64,000 bases of DNA, from positions 64,914,001 through 64,978,000 of the forward strand of contig OZ231127.1 in NCBI GenBank assembly GCA_965153355.1, given 5' to 3'. The notes beneath the pieces were generated by a model. It searched no databases. It had not been told where the DNA came from and saw only the letters and a program-made list of their open reading frames with translations. The translations under genes and the position numbers were made by a program. Source of the DNA: Flaccisagitta enflata. Lineage: Eukaryota > Chaetognatha > Sagittoidea > Aphragmophora. Each line of letters opens with the position of its first letter. Positions within the stretch are counted from its first letter, which is position 1. This document shows positions 1 to 15,126 of this stretch, in pieces.

Positions 1-29
1 GGGGGGATACAGATATATCTGTAGAAGCA

Positions 30-222
30 GTGTGAGAGAGAGGGAGAGGGGGATGGAGAGAGAGGGAGAGGGGGATGGAGAGAGAGGGAGAAGGAGGGAG
101 AGGGGGAGGGAGAGAGAGGGAGAGGGAAGGAGGGTGAGGGGGAGGGAGAGGGAGAGGGAGGGAGGGGGTAGGAAGAGAGGGAGGGAGGGACGGAAGGAGA
201 GAGGGAGGGAAAGAGGGAGGGA
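30..222. repeat. GA/GGGA-rich simple repeat
   Basis: Degenerate purine-only tract of GAGAGGGA-type units. The open frame across it is Arg/Glu/Gly low complexity and not a gene. Confidence 0.9.
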
Positions 223-234
223 GTTGCTGTTCAC

Positions 235-330
235 AACTTTTTGGGCAGCGGCATCAAAGGGGACAATGTCCTGTAGAACACGGTATCGCTGACCACATAT
301 TGCCCTTGGGTGACTGGTTCTAGTTGGTTT
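235..330 (+). repeat. Family B dispersed element, partial
   Basis: TTTTTGGGCAGCGGC is followed by the GTCCTGTAGAACAC block and GGTATCGCTGACCACATATT. The same blocks recur around 12301, 18617, 29178, 46140 and 46200. Confidence 0.65.
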
Positions 331-487
331 ACAACTTTTTCTAGTTGGTGAAAGTAAAAGTAAAAGCTACGTAAAAGTAAAGTGTTACCTCCCCGTGGTG
401 GCCTTGGCGCGGAGAGACAAGGTTTGCAATATTAACCTTTTCTCTCTTACCAAAGAGCACAACTAACGCCCTTTGCATTCACTCACA

Positions 488-488
<1 letters not shown>

Positions 489-538
<50 letters not shown>

Positions 539-615
539 CGACAAGGACACAGTGAAACAGACACAAACAACACACACACACGCACACACGCACACACACA
601 CACACACACACAAAA
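489..615. repeat. (GA)n then (CA)n microsatellites
   Basis: (GA)n at 489-535 and a (CA)n-rich stretch at about 571-613. Confidence 0.95.
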
Positions 616-616
616 C

Positions 617-668
617 AGCCCCTACGATTTTTTTCCGGTCGGCGAAAGCCGCCTTTACTGGTACAATA
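617..668 (+). repeat. Hairpin-bearing dispersed element end (family D)
   Basis: TTTTTTTCCGGTCGGCGAAAGCCGCCTTTACTGG-type block (hairpin GGCG-AAAG-CCGCC). A related block lies at 16695-16732. The following 669-1460 is AT-rich sequence in which I see no gene or clear repeat. Confidence 0.45.
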
Positions 669-1462
669 TTTAAAGTCTTGGATTACTTAAAGTCACAAAA
701 ACCGTAATTTTGCGATTGGTTATCAATGAATCAAAATTGGTCGGTGCATCTGTAGCTGTTTGAAAGCCACTGCCATCAGAGTAATTATTCATAACTTTAG
801 CTACTTACAACCTGTAAGACGGTAAATAACCTGTTGAAATTATTATCACTTTTTTATGCGTGGTTAAAAGCCATCGGTCTCATGGATTTTGATTTACCCG
901 CTTACAGAGTCGCTTGGCAATCGACTGAAAGTTAGTGTATTTTTAGAATTTATTTAGTAATTGCAAAGTAAAACGTTATGACTCAAAACGATCAAATCAT
1001 CAATCAAGCGTTATGACTCAAAACATGAAATGAAATCCTCAATCAAACCTAAACCAAAAAAAAAGTCTGAAATTTTATCAAGTTAGGAACTAGAAATGAA
1101 GGAGAGTAATGAATTGTTCTCATTAAGCGTCCATTCTTCTAGATAGGACTGACCAGTTTGACAATACCTAAAAATTCATTTATTATGGAATTTGGTCAAA
1201 AAGCGATACAAGAGATCAAAATGTGAATGCGATCTAGATGGATTTCAGTACTCTCATAATCTAATTGACTGCCGTTAATCCAACGATTACAATCACTGGT
1301 TACTCTAAACATTGTAACGGAAGAAAAGTTCTAAAAAAAAAGTTATCTCGATTTTTGTATTTCAATTATTGGAACATTAAAAAAAAAAGAAAAAGATCTT
1401 TGATTAACCAATGCGACATTGGACCTGGAACAAATTAAAGAATCTCGATGCGGAAAAAAACA

Positions 1463-1662
1463 AGTGACGCGGGGTCACAATATCGTTGCGGACGGGTGGG
1501 CAGGGGCATCCAACCCCAATCCACACCCAATCCCCCCTACGCACATAAACTAAAAGAATCTGAAACACTTGTTTTCATATTTTTCCACTTGTGTTGACGG
1601 ACCAACGGACGGACAGACAAAGCCACTTAAAGAATTGCGTGTCTGCAACGAAAAGCAATGAA
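1463..1662 (+). repeat. Family C dispersed element
   Basis: Starts GACGCGGGGTCACAATATCGTTGCGGACGGGTGGGC-like and ends with (GGAC)n, then AAAGCCACTTAAAGAATTGCG. The same layout occurs at 24168-24400 (+) and, reversed, at about 38985-39115 and 50846-51065. Confidence 0.65.
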
Positions 1663-1872
1663 AATCTGCTTCGGTCTAGATGATTTTGAATGATAATAGG
1701 TATGTGCAGTAGTTTAGATGAGTTGATACAACAACCGTCAGATCAATAGGGAACGCGACTCAAAGGCAACATGACTAGAAACTGAGATTCTCTGGTCAAG
1801 AGGAAAGTGCTAAATGAAAGGTTGCCAATTACTCATTCATTACTCATTCATTGCTCGATTGTGCTGAAGAAA

Positions 1873-1990
1873 TCAAGGCCAAGTAGGCCAATGCGGTGCG
1901 CCGTGTGGATCGTCGAACGAATGCGTTACCGACCAACGGACCTACCGACAGATCAACAGACAGCCATTTAACGGTAGCAAAAAAAACGGA
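1873..1990 (+). repeat. Family E dispersed element
   Basis: AAGGCCAAGTAGGCCAATGC is followed by a GTGTGGATCGTCGAACG-type segment and ACCGACCAACGGACC units. Related to 30185-30300 (+) and reversed at 59573-59822. The next about 600 bp is AT-rich with nothing recognised. Confidence 0.6.
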
Positions 1991-2592
1991 ACCATGCTTC
2001 TTTTGCTTATAGATCCTCTATAACTTGACCAATCTGTCTGAAATTTTCACTGAAGTTCCTAATATCATTAGGTTTTGCTGAAAAAATTGACTAATTAGCT
2101 CAATTAGTTAAGGAATTGCATGAAATTTTTTAAAATTGGTTTCAGGTCGGAAAATCAAAGTTGAATATCTGTTAAGCGAACACAAAAATTTCAAAAAATG
2201 ATACTGAATCATGTCCGATTATGATAAAATTTGGCCTGGGGGTAGTCCTTAGTGTTGACTAGCTATTTTTAAAAAATTAGGATGATACTTCAAATACTTT
2301 AGCAGAAATACAGTTTTTTCTGTTACTGGTTTTGGTCAGGTTGGATGGCTAGATCGCCGAGCATGCAATATTAAATACAAACTAATAATACTGGCAGAGT
2401 TTTTTAGCTATGTACATAATATTTGAACTGATAATACTGGTAGGTATGAATGGCCTCTTGTAAATTTTTTATGAAGATCCAAGTAGTTTTGATATGCTAA
2501 ATTAGTCAGTTGTATGAGCAGTAAATTTTTTTGAATTTTTGATGTGCAAACATTAGATCATTATCTACCCCCCACGATGATATCCTAATATC

Positions 2593-2785
2593 AACAAGGC
2601 CGGATACACGGCTACCCCAGTCGCGTGCTGGTGGGCAGGGACTATAATTGAGGTTACCAGTTCATTTGGGTAGGAGCAGTGATGCCAAAAACCCAAAAAA
2701 AGTAGTGTGACCGACGGACGGACGGACCGACGGACCGACGGACCGACAAAGCGGGGTGTAGAGTCGCGTAGCACGCGACTAAAAA
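2593..2785 (+). repeat. Family A element, full length (hairpin-ended)
   Basis: Starts AACAAGGCCGGATACACGGC and contains a GACGGACC tetranucleotide-type core. It ends with GGTGTAGAGTCGCGTAGCAC, then GCGACTAAAAA, a hairpin with stem GTCGCG/CGCGAC. Confidence 0.85.
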
Positions 2786-3119
2786 TTTGGCCTGTAATTA
2801 GTAATTAATATCATTAGGCTACAGTTTAAAAATCATCAGAAAACTTGAAGTAGTTTTGGAGCTACATTAATTTTACTTCAAAATGAATATTCATGGTATC
2901 AGAAAATATTGCCACTTGAGCATTCCAACTGATAGGGTACTTCAGAAAAAAAAATACAATTTTGGGCTAAATAGTTGATGGATTGCGATGAGATTTGAAC
3001 CTAATAATATATAAACTGTATACATCATTGACCTAAAATTTCATCTAAATCGGATATCATCTTCGTAGGTTTTTACAACCTCAAATATTTGTCCCGTTTT
3101 TTTTGTTTTTTTTTGCCAC

Positions 3120-3152
3120 CGTTATAGAGGTGCTTTGGCGCACCTAAAAAAA
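3120..3152 (+). repeat. Family A-type terminal hairpin, stem class GT/AC
   Basis: TTATAGAGGTGCTTTGGCGC, then ACCTAAAAAA. Same layout as other family A ends but with a different stem dinucleotide. Confidence 0.7.
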
Positions 3153-3551
3153 GATCCCAGCGTCAGAAAGAATTGATTTGTCGGGTATAGATTTGCCAGA
3201 TTTGAATTAAAACTGTGAGGGAAAAAGATGCCCCAAGTTACCACCAGAAATAGATTCCTCGTTCAATATTTCTTGGAGATAAGTTTTTTTGACCTCCTTC
3301 AATGATCTGTTTAAAGGCTAGCTCATCTCTTAGCTCTTGCCTGTCGGTAGGAAGGAATTTGCTGACAAGGGATGCGCCAATGCTAGTTTTTTAATACCTC
3401 GCCTGGTTACAAAGAGGAAGTTGAGGTATCAAAATCTTGGTTTGCCATTCATATTCCTCATTTGGAAGTTATTGGAACAAGTGAGGCTTTTGTGGCAATG
3501 TCTGAAACAATGACTCGTTGAAAAACAAGGGAAAATAAGTCATTGACACGC

Positions 3552-3713
<162 letters not shown>

Positions 3714-3854
3714 TGCATTCTAAGGGAGGCGGTGATACGTGCAGTAGATCTCGTCTAGAATTGAAATAATGGGGGCTAGCATTGTAGAAAAACAAATGTA
3801 GCCAGGGCCGGGGATTGATGTTTGAAACATAGAATGATAAAAAGTTGCTTTATT

Positions 3855-4187
3855 GCCCATGAAAGCTGGTTATCATGTATTGTCGCTAAGATATCAATAT
3901 TTTAAGAAATTTTTTGAAGGAACATTTCTTAAAATTGGATTTTCTATAACTTTCCCGCAGTATGTTCTATAAGAATGTCACTCGTTTAGTGGTTGCTAGG
4001 GGTTGTCACACATGGAAACGCTCCCTAGCAACGGCAAAATGAGCGATATTTTTACAAAATATTGTGAGAAAGTTGTAACAAATTTCATTCTAAACAATGT
4101 CCTCTAAAAGAATCTCTCAAAATATTGATATCTAAGCGAAAATACATAGAAATGTTTCCATGGCAACTGACCATCATGGGAAATAAA
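3855..4187. mobile_element. Imperfect palindromic MITE-like element
   Basis: The left arm contains TCGCTAAGATATCAATATTT and the right arm its complement AAATATTGATATCTAAGCG (near 4120). Inner arms GTTGCTAGGG (3992) and CCCTAGCAAC (4023) place the centre near 4010. No ORF. Confidence 0.7.
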
Positions 4188-4323
4188 TTGTTCTTTTAAA
4201 TAGTTTATAGTCCAAATATCAGTCCCCGTGCTTCATTTCTCTTCTCATTGTCCTAGCCCCCGTCATCTCAACTGCACTGTAGACGAGATCTACTGTATAA
4301 GAAAGGCAGAGGCATGTACAGAG

Positions 4324-4466
4324 AACAAGGCCGGATACACGGCAATCCAGTCGCGGATGGTTGGGCAGGAGCAGTAATGGAAAAACCGCTCGGAATTCGA
4401 AAATGTGACCTGCTGACCTACTGACCGACACGGCAAGGTGTAGAGTCGCGTGTCCGCGACTAAAAA
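4324..4466 (+). repeat. Family A element
   Basis: AACAAGGCCGGATACACGGC start, short (GACC)n core, TAGAGTCGCGTGTCCGCGAC hairpin end followed by TAAAAA. Confidence 0.85.
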
Positions 4467-4646
4467 GTTGGACTATGAGTTGGACGGACAGAATGAAAGA
4501 GCGATAGCGAGAGTGACAGACGGATGAATTTGAAGGGAGGCGGTGACCTGCGCAAAGAGGGGGAGGCAGATAAGGACAGAGAGTGAGGCAGACAAGGACA
4601 GAGATACAGTCATGGAGACAGACGGACTTGGAGACAGACGGACTTG

Positions 4647-7137
<2,491 letters not shown>

Positions 7138-7323
7138 AATTCCATGGAGACAGACACGAAGACATAAAGGGACAGTGATTGAAAGAGAGCCACAAGTAGC
7201 GAATGACAGAAAGAGACCGAGGCAGTCTGTAATTGGGGGAAAAGGAAATTTTCCGAGAAGGGGTCGCGCAAAAGTCAAAAGAGACATTTGGAACGACGTC
7301 GCTGTGCCTACACAGCAACAATC

Positions 7324-7463
7324 GTAGCACCCTTTTGCATTAGTAGACACCTCTGCAGTGGCCGCCCTAGCACCCTTTTGCATCTGCAAATATCTGTTGG
7401 CACCTCGGCTGTGGCCGCCATAGCACCCTGTTGCGTTTTATACTCGTTTTATAACTCGCGGAA
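7324..7463 (+). promoter_or_regulatory. Putative 5' UTR/promoter of UGCG with triplicated motif
   Basis: Three copies of TAGCACCCTKTTGCRT begin at about 7325, 7368 and 7420. The first two are followed by GGCCGCC-type boxes (GTGGCCGCCCTAGC, GTGGCCGCCATAGC); the latter resembles the reverse of a YY1-type GCCGCCAT site. There is no clear TATA box. The ATG of exon 1 follows at 7464. The promoter role is inferred from position. Confidence 0.4.
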
Positions 7464-7588
7464 ATGGAACGTTACTCTCTTTCAGATTACACAATACTTG
7501 GACTCGCCGTCATTTTCTTCGTCGCATGGTTCGTTTTGTGGTTCATACATATGGCTGCGCTTATCCATGCATCAAGAAGACTCTACAG
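7464..7588 (+). CDS. UGCG: UGCG exon 1: N-terminal membrane anchor
   Basis: Encodes residues 1-41 and two bases of codon 42. It holds a hydrophobic stretch ([19 protein letters not shown]) ending in a basic segment, as in the vertebrate N-terminal signal anchor. The donor is CTCTACAG|GTGAGA, a strong consensus. The longer open frame that starts upstream at 7288 runs through a different frame and is not used. Confidence 0.93.
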
Positions 7589-10500
7589 GTGAGAGTTTTC
7601 GCGATATTTACGCTTTTATCATGCCAGCACCGACCAACCAGGGCGTTAACGGACATTTAATCTTAAAATTAGGGCGGGACACGTGGAAAAACTATGATTA
7701 TCTGCAACTGGGCAGGCACAAGGGCACTGGCAGGAGCGGCGAGGGCTAGGAGGCACTTAAAAACACCTTTTTCATTGACAACGGAGAGCAAACTGATTTT
7801 GGAAACTTATTCTTGTACAACCGACTGATGAGGAGGCATTCTAGCTAACACCAGCAATGAAAACAATCCAAACAACCAATCACCCCAACAACCACAACTA
7901 CTTGGGCAAAAACAACTACAGTACCACATTACTAACATTTACAACCACATCAATAACCACCAAAACTACTACAACTACATGTACCACTACAATTGCTACC
8001 ACAATTACGGCGAAACAGCAACATCATCAACAACAGCATCAACAACAACATCAACAAAAACAACAATATAAACAACACTAACAACATTAATAACAACAGT
8101 AACAACATTAACAACAACAACATTTACAACAACAACAACATTAACAAAAACAACAACATTAACAAAAACAACAACATTAACAAAAACAACAACATTAACA
8201 ACAACAACAACATTAACAACAACATTAACAACAACATTAACAACAACATTAACAACAACATTAACAACAACATTAACAACAACATTATTAACAACATTAA
8301 CAACATTAACAACAACAACAACAACATTAACAACAACAACATTAACAACATTAACAACAACAACATTAACAACATTAATGACAACAACATTAATGACAAC
8401 AACATTAACAACATTAATGACAACAACATTAACAACATTAACAACATTAACAACATTAACAACATTAACAACATAAACAACATAAACAACGTAAACAACG
8501 TAAACAACGTAAACAACATGAACAACATGAACAACATGAACAACATGAACAACATGAACAACATGAACAACATGAACAACATGAGCAACATGAACAACAT
8601 GAACAACATGAACAACATTAGCAACATGAACAACATTAGCAACATTAGCAACAACAACATGAACAACCACAACATTAACAAGATCAACACTAACAACAAC
8701 AAGCATGAACAAGAACAACACTAACAACATTAACAAGAACAACATAAACAACAACATTCACAACATTAAAGACAACAACATTAACAACAGCAACTTGCGA
8801 GACTGCTACACCAACTCCACCAAGATCGGTAGGCAACGTCAATAACGAGACAACGTCCACGATCGCGCCATGGTAATGGCGACAGCAACAATTTATCAAA
8901 ACACGATTATGAGGTGATGACGTGAATGAGAGAACAACAACAGCAACAACATCGATGACGACGACGGCAACATCATTAACAACATCATTAACAACATCAT
9001 CAACAATATCATTAACAACATCATTAACATTAACAACAACATCAACAACAACAACATTAACAGCAACAACATTAACAGCAACAACATTAACAGCAACAAC
9101 ATTAACAGCAACAACATTAACAGCAACAACATTAACAGTAACAACATTAAAAACAACAACATTAACAATAACAACATTAACAACAACAACATTAACAACA
9201 ACAACATTAACAACAACAACATTAACAACAACAAAATTAACAACAACAACATTAACAACAACAACATTAACAACAACAACATTAACAACAACATTAACAA
9301 CATTAACAACAACATTAACAACATTAACAACATTAACAACAACAACATTAACAACAACAACATTAACAACATCAACAACATTAACAACAACAACATTAAC
9401 AACAACAACATTAACAACAACAACATTAACAACAACAACATTAACAACAACAACATTAACAACAACAACATTAACAACAACAACATTAACAACAACAACA
9501 TTAACAACAACAACATTAACAACAACAACAACATTAACAACAACAACATTAACAACAACAACATTAACAACAACAACATTAACAACAACAACATTAACAA
9601 CAACAACATTAACAACAACATTAACAACAACAACATTAACAACAACAACATTAACAACCATAACATTAACAACAACAACATTAACAACAACAACATTAAT
9701 AACAACAACATTAACAACAACAACATTAACATCAACAACATTAACATCAACAACAACATTAACATCAACAACAACATTAACATCAACAACTGCATTAACA
9801 TCAACAACTGCATTAACATCAACAACTGCATTAACATCAACAACAACAACATTATTAACAACAACATTTACAACAACAACATTTACAACAACAACATTTA
9901 AAACAACAGCATTTACAACAAAGACATTTACAACAACAACATTTACAACAACAACATTTACAAAAACAACATTAACAAAAACAACATTAACAAAAACAAC
10001 ATTAACAAAAACAACATTAACAAAAACAACATTTACAACAACAACATTTACAACAACAACATTTACAACAATAACAACTTTCAAAACACGATTATTAGGC
10101 GATGACGTGAATGAGAGAACAACAACAACCGCCACAACTTGCGACGCTGCTACGGCATTGCAACAGGGCTTCCGAAAATAGCCGACTATGTCCGCGAGGG
10201 CGTATCTACAACTATCTACAACAGCAGCAACCAAAACTACAACCAAAATAAGAACCGATATGGGTCATTTCCACAATAAACCGGCCCAGCTGAAATTCAT
10301 GATGTAACAGGCAAAAATATTGTTTTTATCATGCTAATCCTTTTTTTTATGATAGAAGCTGTTGTAACACATTACTTCGAATTCAGTGCCTAGCTGATAT
10401 CCTTCATACTTAAAATTTTGATAGGCTATCTACCAAAAATAGGCCAAAATCACCCCCTTTTTATGTCACACTGATGTCACACTTAAAACCACAATGAAAA

Positions 10501-13500
10501 AGATATAAAAAAATCATTAAGCCTACCCAACTATGGGTCATTTTTATTTAATTGCAATCCCTAAAGAAGAATTAAAGATTATATGGCAACCAATTGTTGT
10601 TAACTATGCAAAAATTTCATTTTTAGTTGATGTATCTAAAATAATGATTTATTTGATTTTGATACATAGTAGTATACTATACTTTAAATGAAAATATCTT
10701 AAGTATTATGGAAATTTTCTTTTTTTATCCCTTTAGTATAGACATAACCCAAGTTACATGTAAAATTTCAGACCTTAATGTCAATTCTAGCAAGAGATAT
10801 TGATTTTTGAAGAGAGTGACGGAAAATGTTAACACCCTGTTACTCTAATGTTACTCTGATTACGATGAAAACTAACATAGTTGAACATATTTCAAGTATT
10901 GGAATATTTTTTTTATATGATCTGAAAGAGTATCAAATTCTGAGCATAGGGCTCAAATTTTAAGCTAATAGCTGCAACCATTATGAAATTATGACATTTT
11001 TATCAATGTTAACGAATTCAGTCGCCTTATTTCCGCCAGTCTAGTTTATTGTGGAAACTGCCTATGACAACTACTAAAACTGCAACAACCATAATAGCAA
11101 CTACCAAAACAAACAAAACAACAACAACCAAAACCAGCAAAACCATAACAAAAGCAAAAACAAATCCACAACATCCACGACCTAGCCATTGCAAGAACAT
11201 TCGGCACATGGAAGACAAAACAACCAGTGTGCAAACACTATGACTAAATAAGCAAATCATACAATCAATACATTGTATGTTACAGTTGAGCTTATGCCTT
11301 ATAGGCGGGCATGCCTTATCTGCGAATGCGTTCTAGCGGTTGCTGCACTGTACTAAGTAACAAGGGCAGTTTTAGCAACTCAACACTATTATTACAATCC
11401 AATAATGTAATCTCATTTCCACTCATATTCATTTTTTGTTAATCTTAGGTGGAAGAAGTTAATCAACAACGATGCGGAAACGCCCTTACCAGGAGTCTCC
11501 ATCCTAAAGCCAATCACAGGAGTCGATCCACATCTTTACAACAATTTGGAGACATTTTTCCAGTTGAATTATCCGTTGGACAAATATGAATTGCTCTTTT
11601 GCGTCCAAGTAAGTCTGGTTTAGCTTAGATCTATGCTTTTACGTCTGTTTTCTATCTATTGAGCCCGATATTTTTCTGAATATTATTATTTTTTGGTTGG
11701 AGAGGGGGTAGGGAAGCTTTCATTTTTAGTCGCGTGCTACGCGACTCTACACCCGCTTTGTCGGTCCGTCGGTCCGTCCAAACAAATCGGTATGGTAAAT
11801 GGTTAAGTGACATGTTTTGCCATCGTCTCTCACAGTGCTTTCTTTTCGGAAGCTAGAGATAGTCCTAAATTTTATGTCAGCGAAAAAAAGAAAATATAAC
11901 TACAAAAATGATATCTGGTCGACAAATAGAATTAGAGATTCGCCGCTTTTTGCAAACATTTAAGCGTTTTTCATTCCCTTTCTATGAACCAAACTATGTT
12001 GACACGTATTGACCATTTGACCCTTTTTAAATCCCTTTTTCCAAAAACTGACATCTGAAATACTGGTCTTGTTAGTTTTCTTCTTTTTTTCTAAAGCGGT
12101 ATTGAGAATTAGCGAAGTTAAGGAGTTTATATCCCGCCTCCCGGGATTTGTATAAATTATTGATATAATCGGTCGCCGGCTTGGATTTTTTGTCTCTATT
12201 CACTTAATCCGCTGCTTTTTTTAATCAAGTCTTTCTCTCTGCGGGTTTTCTGTCTCTCTGTTTGCCTGTTACATTTGTCTGTTCTCTTTGCATTTACACT
12301 TTTGGGCAGCGGCCCCGAAGCTTTCACACATATGGGGGATTTTCTCCTCCTGTTCCGTCTGTCCGTCCCCCAAGTCTCGACGCCAAAATCCCAGTGCCGA
12401 GACCCAAATCCCAGTCTCATGGCCCAAATCCCAGTCTCATGGCCCAAATCCTACCCAAAAGGCCCAAATCCTAGCCTCAAGGCCCAAATTCTAGCCTGGA
12501 GACCTAAATCCCAGTCTTGGGGCCCAAATCTCATCCATTAGGCTCAAATCCCAGCCATGAGGCCCAAATCTAAGCCTCGAGGTTCATATCCCAGCCTCAA
12601 GGATGAGATTTGGGTCTCAAGGCTGGGATTTGGGCCTTCAGGCTAGGATATGGGCCTTGAGGTTAGGATTTGGTCCTTTTGGATAGGATTTGGGCCACAA
12701 GACTTGGATTTAGGCTTGGAGACTGGAGGTGCGGGCGGGTGGATGGAGGAGGAGGAGAAAATCCCCCATATGTGTGAAAGCATAGGTCATCGACCCCTTC
12801 GGGGCCGCTGCCCTGCCTCCCCTTCAACTTCAAGCACAACCTACTAGGGCAGGGCACGGGTACCGCTGACCATCTAGCGCTTTTGCGACTTTTTTTTGTG
12901 TAAGGAACAGTAGATTTTTCCGAGGCTGGGACGTCCTTTAATTTTTTTTCCAATTTTAGGCTGAAATGTTTTTGATATGACCTTAATGGTTTTTTAAGAT
13001 TTTCATCGATATAACTGATACAAGTTGATACTATTTATTGATTTTTATTCGTTCAAAACCAGAATATGCATTTTAAAACAATTTGTTTTTTTCACAAAAG
13101 AAAATTTTGAAAAGAATTTCTGTGTAGACAATTCAAAATTGAATCAAAATTTTTTTTTTGTAAACCTGGGCTTTGTCCTTAATGCCCTCAATTTCTGGGA
13201 AATTTCATTGTAAACCTTATAAACTTTGTCCTTTCTCAAAAAATAAAGTCTAGCTTTTTTTCTCACTTGGTCTCTTCGCTCTTAAACTTTCTCTTGGCCA
13301 GTAGCCCACTAAGAAAACACACTTTTTCAAAGAAAAGTTCTCTATCAAAGAGATATGACTCAAAATCATAAAACTAGATGGTCCATGACAAAAATTTGGC
13401 CATGGGTCTTCTATAAAGCGTGCCCGCCACATACCCCATTTCCCATTATAAAAGATAGGAGGCTCTGCAGACCAAAATCCTCCTGTACATTTCCTATGGG

Positions 13501-15086
13501 ATATGGGGGTTAGGGCCAACGGTTTTTGCATCAAATCAATTTAACAGACCAGCCTGCAGCTTTTTTAAACAGACTATGTGTATACTGTTGAAAACTACTC
13601 GCTATATGACTTTTCTCCGTGATTTAGAGGTGCCAGATTTGATATTTTGATCATAACTTGATGGTGGTTGTGGTAAAAATGTCAAATTTAGGTCATTTTG
13701 GCCGCCAAATTGGGCCACTTAGCCTTAGAAAGTGAACCTTTAATCCATGAGTCTCACATTCACCTGTGGTGTTCCGCTGGTTTATCGTCGCCATAGATTT
13801 GATATTACTGGGATATGGCCTGAAGGAAACGCAGCTTCAACTTCAGCAGAATTCGGATATTTCGATAAATTTCGGTATTATTTCATGTGGCTCTGATGAC
13901 AATTCCGCATGAAAATATGATCAAATTGAAGAGTTTTCCACTTACCTGATGGTGTGGTTTTTTACGCCGTAGCCAGTAACACAAAATACTATAAAAGACT
14001 TGCATGAGCAAACAAAGTACTGCTGAGAGTTAACCAGTGTAACGCACAATAGTGTTTGCATTTAGAGGTTTCATGTAACCAAAGCATTAGAATACCAAAA
14101 ATTGTCATTTGACATACCTTGATCTTTAGCGTTCGATGTACCCCAAATGCAAAAACAGTGCTGACACGTCGATTGCACCACTGGTTAGCTCCTTGTTGGT
14201 GCATTTCATTTTGCTTATGGATTTTAAGTCTTTTTATATGTAATTGAAGCGGTTTCAATTTTTCATCCAAAATTGATCAATTTCACAGAAAAATGACTTT
14301 TGCACCTGCTTCTGCCAGTCTCTAAAGGAAATTTTTTTGTGAAATATCAGGATCAAATTTTTTTACTATCACAGAAACAGGAAAAAAAAAAACTCTTCAA
14401 TTTGATCACCGATTTCATGCAGATTTGTTCATCCAAAGCCAAAATATGTGCAAATTTGTGAAAAATGTCAAAATTGCCAATGAGATTGAAGCTGCAATTT
14501 TCCCTTCAAACCTTCTAATTTTTGGAAAATGTTCTCAAATCTAAAACAAAAATGATAGAAACGTGGATTGCACCACTAGTGAGATCTTGGGAGCTCTAGT
14601 TTATAATCATGGATAAAAGGTCTTCGATTTCTAAGACTGGTACTAATTCTTATGCTGGGGTCATCCTATATTTGATATTTACCACAAATCCACCATCAAG
14701 TTATGATCAAAATATCAAATCTGCACTTAATCACGGGAGGGAAATGTCATATAGCGAGTGGTTTTCTGGGGCCAGTATAGACATAGTCTGCTCAAAAAAG
14801 CCTGCAGGCTGGGGGTGTTCACCAGATTTGATGCAAAAACCGTTGGCCCTAATGGGGGTGGTGGCGGGCACACTTTAGAGAAGCCACAAGGTCAAATATT
14901 TGTGTTGGACCATCTATATACATGATTTCGAGCCAGATTCCTTGGATAGAGAGCCTCGCCATGAAAAAGCGTTTTTTTATAGTGGGCTATTGGCCAGTCC
15001 CTCCCCCTTCTCGCTACTCCATTGGCCCTCCTGTTCATCACAAACACATTCTCCCTGTCTGTCTTTTTCTCTTTTCTTTCTCTCAC

Positions 15087-15126
<40 letters not shown>

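Noticed and set aside
2593-2785. Family A as a canonical Helitron
   Set aside because: The 3' hairpin followed by CTAA is suggestive, but the other end (AACAAGGCC) lacks the 5' TC terminus and no A/T target is evident.
7993-10246. Long Asn-, Thr-, Val- or Leu-rich open frames
   Set aside because: By-products of AAC-type satellite lacking stop codons. They lie inside UGCG intron 1.
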